64,000 nucleotides of DNA from Lactobacillus kimbladii (GTDB lineage Bacteria > Bacillota > Bacilli > Lactobacillales > Lactobacillaceae). Position 1 is the first letter of the stretch. Each line of letters begins with the position of its first letter. The notes under the pieces are model-generated. The model searched no databases. It saw only the letters and a list, made by a program, of their open reading frames with translations, and was not told the DNA's origin. The stretch lies in assembly GCF_000970755.1 (NCBI RefSeq), contig NZ_KQ034007.1, positions 634,240 to 698,239 on the forward strand, in the 5' to 3' direction. Shown here in pieces: positions 56,563-64,000 of the stretch. The position numbers were made by a program, and so were the translations under genes.

Positions 56563-57960
56563 ATGCAAAGAAAATTAGACGCAAAATTAATTTGTTCCGT
56601 TTTCGCAGCCGGATTAATGTCTTTTTCGGGTGTGCTAATTGAAACAGCGGGAAACGTTACTTTCCCTGTTTTGATGAAGGATTTTCATGTTAATATGGCT
56701 ACCGTACAGTGGATGACAACTGGTTATTTATTAGTTGCTTCTATTATTATGCCATTATCTGCATATTTAAAAAGAAATTTTAGTTCAAGAAAACTTTTTG
56801 TTACAGCCGCTACCTTATTTATTTGTGGTTTAGTGATTGATGCAGTAGCAAACCAATTTATTTTTCTAGTACTTGGTCGTGTTATTCAAGGAGCAGGAGC
56901 GGGAATAGCTATTCCATTAATGTTTAATATTATTTTGGAACGGACACCCTTAGATAAAATTGGATTGCTTATGGGAATAGGAACAATGATAACGGCAGTT
57001 GCTCCAGCTTTAGGACCAACGTTTGGCGGATTAGTCGTCAATACGTTAGGTTGGCGTTATATCTTTATTTTTATAATTCCGGTGATGATAATTTCTCTAT
57101 TAATGGGTATAGCTTCAATTAATGACGAATCTAAGAAAATTGTACATACGCAACTTGATACAGCAGGCTTTCTGAGCATTGCTTTAACATTTATCGGCTT
57201 GATTTTTGCTTTTAGCAATTTGTCTACTATCATACAAAAACCTTTTATGTTTATTTTGCCTTTAGCAGTCGGCGTTATTTGCTTAATTGTTTTTATCAAG
57301 CACTCATTAAATACTGCTACTCCGTTAATTAATATTAGAGTTTTTAAAAATACTAAATTTACTCAAGGCATAACAGCTTATTTTATTTTTCAAGTCAATA
57401 CTTTAGGATTGTCGTTCATCTTGCCTAATTATGTTCAAATTGTTAATCATTCTACAGCAATGACTGCAGGACTTCTGCTTTTAACTGGTGGACTTGTTGG
57501 AGCCGTGCTCTCACCAATTAGTGGCAGACTGCTCGACAGTTACGGTCCCAGAAAGCCAATTATGACGGGTGCTGTTTTTGAAATAATCGGCGGCATTCTT
57601 TATTGTTTATTTGCTTCTTCACTATCATCTGGCAAAATTATTCTGTTCTATGCTATTACAATGATGGGTATAGGTCTGGTAATGGGGGACACAATGACTG
57701 CTTCCATTGGTCAACTAGATGAAAAAGAAAATACAGATGGCAATGGTCTGTTTAATATGGCGCAGCAATTTGCTGGAGCTGTCGGCACGGCAATTATTTC
57801 AGCTATTATGCAATTTGTAGAACAAATGAGTGGTCAAAGCTCCACTACTGGAAAATATATTGAAGCTACTCAGGTAGGTTTTATTTTTATTCTGATTATT
57901 GTTCTTGTTGGTGTATACTTACTTTATCAAGCTACAAAATCGGTAAAAACAAAGGAATAG
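56563..57960 (+). CDS. MFS multidrug exporter, DHA2-like
   Basis: 465 residues, about 14 hydrophobic segments. LIETAGNVTFPVLMKDFH near the N-terminus and WMTTGYLLVASIIMPLSAYL followed by LGRVIQGAGAGIAIPL (motif C type antiporter signature region) are typical DHA2 drug:H+ antiporter elements. AGGAGG precedes ATG 56563. Co-transcribed with a MarR regulator behind a palindromic operator. Export of toxic compounds is inferred; substrates unknown. Confidence 0.9.
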   Translation: MQRKLDAKLICSVFAAGLMSFSGVLIETAGNVTFPVLMKDFHVNMATVQWMTTGYLLVASIIMPLSAYLKRNFSSRKLFVTAATLFICGLVIDAVANQFIFLVLGRVIQGAGAGIAIPLMFNIILERTPLDKIGLLMGIGTMITAVAPALGPTFGGLVVNTLGWRYIFIFIIPVMIISLLMGIASINDESKKIVHTQLDTAGFLSIALTFIGLIFAFSNLSTIIQKPFMFILPLAVGVICLIVFIKHSLNTATPLINIRVFKNTKFTQGITAYFIFQVNTLGLSFILPNYVQIVNHSTAMTAGLLLLTGGLVGAVLSPISGRLLDSYGPRKPIMTGAVFEIIGGILYCLFASSLSSGKIILFYAITMMGIGLVMGDTMTASIGQLDEKENTDGNGLFNMAQQFAGAVGTAIISAIMQFVEQMSGQSSTTGKYIEATQVGFIFILIIVLVGVYLLYQATKSVKTKE

Positions 57961-57970
57961 AGTAAGATTA

Positions 57971-58396
57971 ATGAACAGATTAGGATTAGCCCTACAGCGT
58001 ATACAAAATACTTTTAATCGTAATGTTGATTACTACGCTAGAAAAATTGGCTTAACCGGAACACAGATGCTAATTATTGAATATTTGGCTTCATTTGCCC
58101 AAAACAAATCCATTTATCAAAAGGATATTGAGCATGAATTTAACATTAGGAAGTCTACTGCTACTAATGTATTACGCTTAATGGAAGAAAAAGGTTTGAT
58201 TACCAAAAAAGTTGATCAACATGATACACGATTAAAGGCAATAATCCTAACTGAGAAAGCTATCAAGCTGGGACCAAAAATAACTTATTATTTTGTTAAT
58301 TCTGAGAATAGTTATGCTGAAATTTTAGGAGCCGATACGAAGAATGAATTAGTAAAAAATTTACAGAAGCTGAATGAAGCCATATCTGATAAATAG
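57971..58396 (+). CDS. MarR-family regulator
   Basis: 141 residues. Winged-helix core with YQKDIEHEFNIRKSTATNVLRLMEEKGLI as recognition helices and wing (KKVDQHDTRLKAI). It begins 10 bp after the MFS exporter and probably binds the palindrome at 56524-56543, autoregulating the operon and responding to the exporter's substrates. Confidence 0.9.
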   Translation: MNRLGLALQRIQNTFNRNVDYYARKIGLTGTQMLIIEYLASFAQNKSIYQKDIEHEFNIRKSTATNVLRLMEEKGLITKKVDQHDTRLKAIILTEKAIKLGPKITYYFVNSENSYAEILGADTKNELVKNLQKLNEAISDK

Positions 58397-58399
58397 ATC

Positions 58400-58439
58400 A
58401 AAAAAATAGTTATTGCATGAAAGCAATAACTATTTTTTT
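58400..58439 (+). terminator. Bidirectional terminator between marR gene and guaB
   Basis: AAAAAAATAGTTATTGC / GCAATAACTATTTTTTT long stem with 6-nt loop; serves both convergent genes. Confidence 0.92.
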
Positions 58440-58450
58440 ATTTACTTTAT

Positions 58451-59596
<1,146 letters not shown>

Positions 59597-59641
59597 TTAA
59601 TGCACTCTCCTTTTCAAAAATATTAAAGTTAAATTGATTAC

Positions 59642-59670
59642 ACTTTACTAGTGATTTTAATCTTGGTCAA
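59642..59670 (-). promoter_or_regulatory. Possible proximal promoter of guaB
   Basis: Minus strand TTGACC (59670-59665), 17-bp spacer, TAAAGT (59647-59642). Confidence 0.5.
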
Positions 59671-59697
59671 GATAAAATTATAGATCGTATTGTTAAA

Positions 59698-59743
59698 ATT
59701 ATAATATTACTACCGAAGTATTTCAATGTAAAAATCGAACAAA
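59698..59743 (-). promoter_or_regulatory. guaB promoter with two PurBox-like motifs
   Basis: Minus strand TTGAAA (59726-59721), 17-bp spacer, TATAAT (59703-59698). The PurBox consensus AWWWCCGAACWWT is matched at 11 of 13 positions on the plus strand at 59709-59721 (inside the spacer) and at 59731-59743. Control by a PurR-type regulator is inferred. Confidence 0.55.
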
Positions 59744-59857
59744 ATCACAATATCAATAGATATTGTAAGTGATGAATAAAAATGTTATGATTTTTAATAT
59801 TGATTTATAGCTATATAAAAACTTAAATGATCAAGAGGATAATTAGACTTATATTAA

Positions 59858-59875
59858 AATGTTCGTATTTATAAT
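59858..59875 (+). promoter_or_regulatory. PurBox-like motif and -10 of the deaminase gene
   Basis: Minus-strand AAATACGAACATT (59870-59858) matches the PurBox consensus at 12 of 13 positions and abuts TATAAT at 59870-59875 on the plus strand. No good -35 is visible, which would fit an activated promoter. Confidence 0.5.
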
Positions 59876-59896
59876 TATTTTGTTAAGGAGACAAAG

Positions 59897-60922
59897 ATGA
59901 CCCAAAAATTATCTCGTAAGTTTGTTGACGGATTACCTAAGGCTGAACTGCATGTTCATATAGAGGGAACACTTGAAGCCGAAATGGAATTTGCCATTGC
60001 TAAGAGAAATCAGATTGATATTGGTGCTAAGACTCCAGCGGATATTGACAGGAATTATGGAGTAGGATTACCGGAATTTCTAAAGGCCTACTATAAAGGG
60101 ATGCAGGTCTTGCGTACTAAACAAGATTTCTATGATTTGACTGCAGCTTTTTTGCGCAAAGAAGCTGACAGTAATGTTAAGCACCTTGAATTGTTTTTTG
60201 ATCCTCAAGCTCATACTAGTCGGGGCATCCCTTTTGCTACAGTAATTGAAGGCATTCATGAAGCGATTGTTGATGCAGCATCATTAGACATTGATGTACA
60301 GTTAATAATGTGCTTTTTAAGAGAGTATTCACAAGAATCAGCAATGCAAACTTTAAAAGAAGCTGAACCATATCATAAAAAAGGCTGGATATTAGGTGTT
60401 GGTCTTGATTCAGATGAGCATCATAATCCACCGCTGAAGTTTATGCTGGTTTTTGCTAAGGCTCGAAACCAAGGTTATTATTTAACAATGCATTGTGATC
60501 TGCACCAAGTTGATACAGTTGATCATATCAAACAAGCTTTAGAAATTATTACGGTCGATCGTTTGGATCACGGCTTAAATATAGTTGAAAATGCGGATTT
60601 GATGACATTTTTAATAGACATAAAAATTGGTATTACAGCATGCCCCATGGCTTATTTTTACACCCGCAAAGTTATGGAACAAAAGGCCATTAATAAGCTT
60701 TTTAATAACGGTGCGCTGATTAGTTTTAATTCCGATGATCCGGCTTATAAGGGTAGTAATTATATTAATGATGTTTACTATAAATTTGCCCAAAAGTGCA
60801 ATTGGAGTGAAAAAGAACTGGTCCGAATAGCACAAAATTCATTTAAAACCTCTTGGATCAGTCAGCAGGAAAAAGAAAGCTATCTTGCACAAATAGATGA
60901 ATACATCTCAAGTAAAAGGTGA
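59897..60922 (+). CDS. Adenosine/adenine deaminase family protein
   Basis: 341 residues, TIM-barrel amidohydrolase. Zinc ligands and catalytic groups are seen in AELHVHIEGT (HxH), VDRLDHGLN (His) and FNSDDPAY (Asp). GLDSDEHHNPP resembles the GLDSSE-x-x-x-PP motif of adenine deaminases more than the GLDLAGDE of adenosine deaminases. The usual HAGE motif is replaced by MHCD (about residue 198), so the conserved Glu proton donor is missing at its place. AAGGAG precedes ATG 59897. Substrate uncertain: adenine, adenosine or a related aminopurine. Confidence 0.85.
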   Translation: MTQKLSRKFVDGLPKAELHVHIEGTLEAEMEFAIAKRNQIDIGAKTPADIDRNYGVGLPEFLKAYYKGMQVLRTKQDFYDLTAAFLRKEADSNVKHLELFFDPQAHTSRGIPFATVIEGIHEAIVDAASLDIDVQLIMCFLREYSQESAMQTLKEAEPYHKKGWILGVGLDSDEHHNPPLKFMLVFAKARNQGYYLTMHCDLHQVDTVDHIKQALEIITVDRLDHGLNIVENADLMTFLIDIKIGITACPMAYFYTRKVMEQKAINKLFNNGALISFNSDDPAYKGSNYINDVYYKFAQKCNWSEKELVRIAQNSFKTSWISQQEKESYLAQIDEYISSKR

Positions 60923-61046
60923 TATTTTCTAGATAGAAAATATATTTTGTGCCAAAAATTAAATTATATTTAAAAGTTGTTAAAAATGTGGTAGAATTTA
61001 TCTAATTGTTGCTGATTTAAAAACTATAAGTAATAAGGTTAAACCA

Positions 61047-61148
61047 ATGACAGTTTCTAAATGTATGATGATAGGTGTTCAAAACTTAAAGCAATTTTGT
61101 AAAAAGGATTGTCCTTTTAAAAATTGCTTTTTTGTGCTGGCTAGATAA
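61047..61148 (+). CDS. Possible 33-residue Cys-rich leader ORF
   Basis: ATG 61047 to TAA 61148, with AATAAGG 8 nt upstream. It encodes MTVSKCMMIGVQNLKQF followed by CKKDCPFKNC, four cysteines in total. The second half coincides exactly with the terminator hairpin at 61088-61133. It may be a leader peptide whose translation controls the hairpin, or a chance frame. It stops 16 bases before the exporter ATPase start. Confidence 0.35.
   Translation: MTVSKCMMIGVQNLKQFCKKDCPFKNCFFVLAR
61088..61133 (+). terminator. Strong two-part intrinsic terminator before the ABC exporter
   Basis: Outer stem AAAGCAATTTT / AAAATTGCTTT (61088-61098, 61120-61130), inner stem AAAAGGA / TCCTTTT with TTG loop, followed by TTTTTT. 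Lies 31 nt upstream of the ATPase start and 165 nt after the deaminase stop; either the deaminase terminator or an attenuator. Confidence 0.88.
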
Positions 61149-61164
61149 CTAAATGAGGTCAAAA

Positions 61165-62148
61165 ATGAACGAAAATGCGATTGAAGTTCACAATCTTTCT
61201 AAGGATTATTTTATTAGCAGCAGGGGTGAAAACTGGCGTGCAGTTGTTAAAAATATTTTTAAGCCTGAAAAGACGGCAGTGCAAGCAGTAAAAGCGCTCA
61301 ATTTTACTATCAAGAACGGTGAAAAAGTTGGCTTTATTGGCAAAAATGGGGCAGGTAAGACCACGACCATTAAGATGCTGACTGGAACCTTGTTTCCATC
61401 AGCCGGAACTTGCAGAGTGAATGGCTATGATCCTACAAAAAGGATAAATGATTTCAAAAAATCAATCTCAGTCGTCATGGGAAATAGATCGCAACTTTTT
61501 CCTGATTTAACCCCTAGAGATTATTTGAAATTATTGCAGTCAATGTACGATATACCGGAAGAAATTTTTCAAAAAACGGTCAATGACCTGGCTCAGATAC
61601 TAAATGTAACTTCAAAATTAGATGTACAAACCCGCAAATTATCACTGGGAGAACGAATGAAAGTAGAATTTCTGGCCGGCGTAGCAACCAGACCAAAAAT
61701 ACTCTTTTTAGATGAACCAACTATTGGTTTAGACGTTTTGGCAAAAAGGGATATACGCAAGTTTTTGTTAAGGCTGAATCAGGAAGAAAAATTGACTGTC
61801 TTTCTTACCTCTCATGATATGGAAGATATTGCAACTATCTGTGATCACCTGATCATTGTAAATAGCGGTCAGATAATGTGGGATGGACCAAAAACAGATT
61901 TATTAGAGAGGTTTAATCAGAATAAATATATTACTTTTATTAAATCGGAGAACTTCAACGAAAGTAAATTGGGCGCCAAGATTATTGATCAGGATGATTT
62001 GACCGTGACAATTAAAGTTCCTGTAGAAAAGGTAGATGACCAAATCGCTCAGTTGGCACGGGATAATCAAGGCTCCGACTATCAAATAAATGACCTGAAG
62101 CTTGAAGATATTATCTTAGAGCTATTTGCTGAGGAGAAAGAAAAATGA
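61165..62148 (+). CDS. ABC-2 exporter ATPase subunit
   Basis: 327 residues. Walker A GKNGAGKTT (59-67), signature LSLGERMK, Walker B ILFLDEPTIGLD and switch LTSHDMED are present; the extended N-terminus (SSRGENWRAVVKNIF) and C-terminal beta domain resemble the YadG/viologen-exporter type. GAGGT (61156-61159 region) supports ATG 61165 over the in-frame ATG 61153. It overlaps the first permease by 4 bp. Confidence 0.92.
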   Translation: MNENAIEVHNLSKDYFISSRGENWRAVVKNIFKPEKTAVQAVKALNFTIKNGEKVGFIGKNGAGKTTTIKMLTGTLFPSAGTCRVNGYDPTKRINDFKKSISVVMGNRSQLFPDLTPRDYLKLLQSMYDIPEEIFQKTVNDLAQILNVTSKLDVQTRKLSLGERMKVEFLAGVATRPKILFLDEPTIGLDVLAKRDIRKFLLRLNQEEKLTVFLTSHDMEDIATICDHLIIVNSGQIMWDGPKTDLLERFNQNKYITFIKSENFNESKLGAKIIDQDDLTVTIKVPVEKVDDQIAQLARDNQGSDYQINDLKLEDIILELFAEEKEK

Positions 62149-62942
62149 TAAAAACCTATTTTTCAGTAAGCAAGATCTCAATGAAGTCTATATTAGCCAA
62201 TAAGAGCAGCGTCATAATTTTGCTTTTGCAGGCACTTGTACCAAGTTTAGTAATGTTTTATTTATGGTCTTTAATATTGAATCATGGTCAAACTATTGGT
62301 AGTTTTAGCAAAAATCAAATGGTAATTTATTATATTGGGGTTAATTTTATTAATTCTTTTGTATGGTATGCAGTTGACTGGGAATTAAATGATGATATCC
62401 ATTCAGGAGAATTGTCTAATATAATCCATAGACCAATTACAATTGAAAAATATTATTTTGCTAAAATGCTGGGCGACAGACTGGCAAATTTAATTTTGCT
62501 TGCTCCGATTTTAATTATTGGATTTATCTATATAGTTGCGTGTAATTTAATTCATATTTCTTTACTCGTGCTACTTGAATTTGCATTTAGTTTAATTATG
62601 GCAGCCATATTATGGTTTCTTTTTTCTTATATTATTGGTAGTGTAGCGTACTGGTTTGACAATCTTTTCTTTGTTTTACTGGTAAAAGAAGTTGTAGTCA
62701 ATCTGCTGGCAGGTTTTTACTTTCCTTTAGAAATTTTGCCGCCTTTTTTGGTAAAAATAATTAAACTACTGCCATTTCAATATTTCAGCTCTTTTCCAAT
62801 TGATACGCTTGTTAAAGCATTACCATTAAATATATGGCTTAAAAACACAATCATTGAAATTGTATGGATGATAGTTTTTTATTTAATAGTAAAAATAGTT
62901 AATAAAGAAGGGCTTCAGAGATACTCTGATGTAATGGGTTGA
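62145..62942 (+). CDS. ABC-2 family permease 1
   Basis: 265 residues with six hydrophobic segments. The N-terminal SVSKISMKSILANKSSVI and IHSGELSNIIHRPITIEKYY segments match the ABC2_membrane_6-type permeases that pair with YadG-like ATPases. Start overlaps the ATPase stop (ATGA). Exported substrate unknown. Confidence 0.88.
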   Translation: MIKTYFSVSKISMKSILANKSSVIILLLQALVPSLVMFYLWSLILNHGQTIGSFSKNQMVIYYIGVNFINSFVWYAVDWELNDDIHSGELSNIIHRPITIEKYYFAKMLGDRLANLILLAPILIIGFIYIVACNLIHISLLVLLEFAFSLIMAAILWFLFSYIIGSVAYWFDNLFFVLLVKEVVVNLLAGFYFPLEILPPFLVKIIKLLPFQYFSSFPIDTLVKALPLNIWLKNTIIEIVWMIVFYLIVKIVNKEGLQRYSDVMG

Positions 62943-62944
62943 TT

Positions 62945-63727
62945 ATGAAAAGTAAACTTAAAGTAGTCAAATCGTTAATTAAAATTGCCTTTTTGCAAAC
63001 CATTAGTTTCAGGTTAGACACATTGTTTGGGATAATCTCTTCTATATTGTGGTTAGGCATTCCTATAGCTTTTTTTAAGGTAATTTATTTAAATGTTGAT
63101 ACTATCGGTGGTTGGACCTACAAAGAATGTCTGTTGCTAGTTGGCGTTTATACTATGCTTGACGGCTTCTTAATGGCTTTCTTGGTCAAATCAATGCCTA
63201 AAATGGAAAAAGACATTAGAGAAAGAACCTTAGATTCAATTTTATTAAAACCAATTAATGCTAATGTATATTACTTTTTTAGTGCAATTGAATTTACACA
63301 ATTAATTAATTCAGTGCTAGGACTATTTGTAATTATTTATGCATGTCAGGGTATAAGTATTAATATAGGCCAGGTGTTGTTATTTTTGCTTTCTTGCGTT
63401 TTTGGCTGCATTTTATACTATTCTCTTTGGTATTTATGGACAATTTCGGCATTTTGGTTCCCCACAAATTTTGGCAGAAATGATTTATTTTTAAGTATGA
63501 TACAAATGAGTCGCTACCCTGCAAGTATTTATCGGGGACTGGGTAATATTATTTTTAATTTTATCCTGCCTTTTGGACTAGTTGCTTGTCCTGCCACAAT
63601 TATTTTAATAAGACCACGTCAATGGCAAATAATATTATTGCAACTTTTGATAGCTTCACTATTCCTTTTTTTAGACCATTGGGTATGGAATTTAGGCTTG
63701 AAGAGATATAATGGAGCAGGTAGATAA
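62945..63727 (+). CDS. ABC-2 family permease 2
   Basis: 260 residues, six hydrophobic segments, same family as permease 1: RERTLDSILLKPINANVYYF corresponds to the HSGELSNIIHRPI region there, and NFGRNDLFLS... precedes the last helices. A TTG at 62939 overlapping the previous stop is an alternative start. Together the three genes would form one heteromeric exporter. Confidence 0.88.
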   Translation: MKSKLKVVKSLIKIAFLQTISFRLDTLFGIISSILWLGIPIAFFKVIYLNVDTIGGWTYKECLLLVGVYTMLDGFLMAFLVKSMPKMEKDIRERTLDSILLKPINANVYYFFSAIEFTQLINSVLGLFVIIYACQGISINIGQVLLFLLSCVFGCILYYSLWYLWTISAFWFPTNFGRNDLFLSMIQMSRYPASIYRGLGNIIFNFILPFGLVACPATIILIRPRQWQIILLQLLIASLFLFLDHWVWNLGLKRYNGAGR

Positions 63728-63754
63728 AAAGCATTATGAATTTGAATTAAATAC

Positions 63755-63783
63755 TTGCATAGCATTAGAGGTTTTTCTAAAAT
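63755..63783 (+). promoter_or_regulatory. Promoter before the ribbon-helix-helix gene
   Basis: TTGCAT (63755-63760), 17-bp spacer, TAAAAT (63778-63783), 45 bp upstream of the next start codon. Confidence 0.6.
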
Positions 63784-63827
63784 AATTCTGTTAGTTTTTA
63801 TTTAGAATATAGGAAATGGGATAGACT

Positions 63828-64000
63828 TTGAAAGACGAACTTCTTACAATTAGTTTAGATGATACAGTAGTAAAAGCAGCTAAAGCTAACCTGGAAAATT
63901 ATGGACTTTCTGTAGCAAAGTATCTGCAGTTAATGCTGTTTTTGGCCGCTGATAATAAGGCCGAACTTAAGCAAATAATGGTGGACAAAAATGATCTGAC
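63828..64000 (+). CDS. Ribbon-helix-helix (DinJ/RelB-like) protein, 5' part
   Basis: Gene cut by the window end; 57 residues are visible from TTG 63828 behind AGGAAATGGGA. LLTISLDDTVVKAAKANLEN and YGLSVAKYLQLMLFLAA fit a ribbon-helix-helix DNA-binding domain as in DinJ/RelB antitoxins. A partner toxin, if any, would lie beyond the window. Could also be a stand-alone regulator. Confidence 0.55.
   Translation, partial: MKDELLTISLDDTVVKAAKANLENYGLSVAKYLQLMLFLAADNKAELKQIMVDKNDL

Noticed and set aside
59597-59896. Purine riboswitch before guaB or the deaminase
   Set aside because: No paired P1-P3 arrangement or conserved core was seen on either strand; short PurBox-like motifs explain the region better.

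Overview
The window looks like chromosomal DNA of a low-GC lactic acid bacterium of Lactobacillus in the strict sense (acidophilus/helveticus or the related bee-gut group). Evidence: gene orders comFC-hpf-secA-prfB-hprK-lgt-gpsA-trxB, uvrBA-rapZ-yvcK-whiA and cggR-gap-pgk-tpiA; strong Gram-positive Shine-Dalgarno sites, several with TTG starts; and secreted proteins with SLAP-type repeats and a SEC10/PgrA domain, typical of this genus. The species cannot be fixed from the sequence alone. No complete insertion sequence, prophage, CRISPR array or rRNA was found; one tRNA gene is present.

Layout. 1-19,080: housekeeping genes on the plus strand (competence remnant, ribosome hibernation, Sec export, release factor 2 with programmed frameshift, HPr kinase, lipoprotein modification, glycerol-3-phosphate and thioredoxin metabolism, phosphohexomutase, UvrBA repair, RapZ/YvcK/WhiA). 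19,138-19,798: clpP on the minus strand behind a CIRCE operator. 19,883-32,509: accessory, AT-rich surface/secretion region: two paralogous large secreted proteins, a zinc-ribbon/TcaA-like pair followed by a SLAP-SEC10 surface protein, a decay zone with SEC10 and GtrA remnants, a lipoprotein, a PerR-type regulator and an amino-acid antiporter. 32,757-38,379: orphan carbamoyltransferase, tRNA-Arg(CCG), then the glycolytic cggR-gap-pgk-tpiA block. 38,535-41,262: three small secreted proteins and a GDSL hydrolase. 41,351-49,917: HAD phosphatase, ung-pta-tsaE, exonuclease, murB and the cdaA-cdaR-glmM operon (c-di-AMP synthesis coupled to glucosamine phosphate production). 49,996-54,766: a frameshifted small SLAP-like gene, glmS, HAD, a BlaI/CopY-type regulator and an unknown membrane protein. 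54,908-64,000: GT4 glycosyltransferase, MFS exporter with MarR regulator, CBS-less IMP dehydrogenase divergent from an adenosine/adenine deaminase, a three-gene ABC-2 exporter behind a possible attenuator, and the start of a ribbon-helix-helix gene.

How it works together. Cell-wall precursor supply is concentrated here (glmM, glmS, murB, cdaAR, YvcK, a TagE-like glycosyltransferase), next to carbon control (HprK, CggR, Pta, phosphohexomutase). Several control sites can be read directly: a cre-like box at hpf, a LexA-type box before uvrB, CIRCE at clpP, a possible CggR operator, a palindrome at the MFS/MarR promoter and three PurBox-like motifs between guaB and the deaminase. The least explained content is the family of secreted proteins sharing an RG-x-W-[YF] motif at four loci, and the leader of the ABC exporter, where a small Cys-rich ORF overlaps a strong intrinsic terminator.
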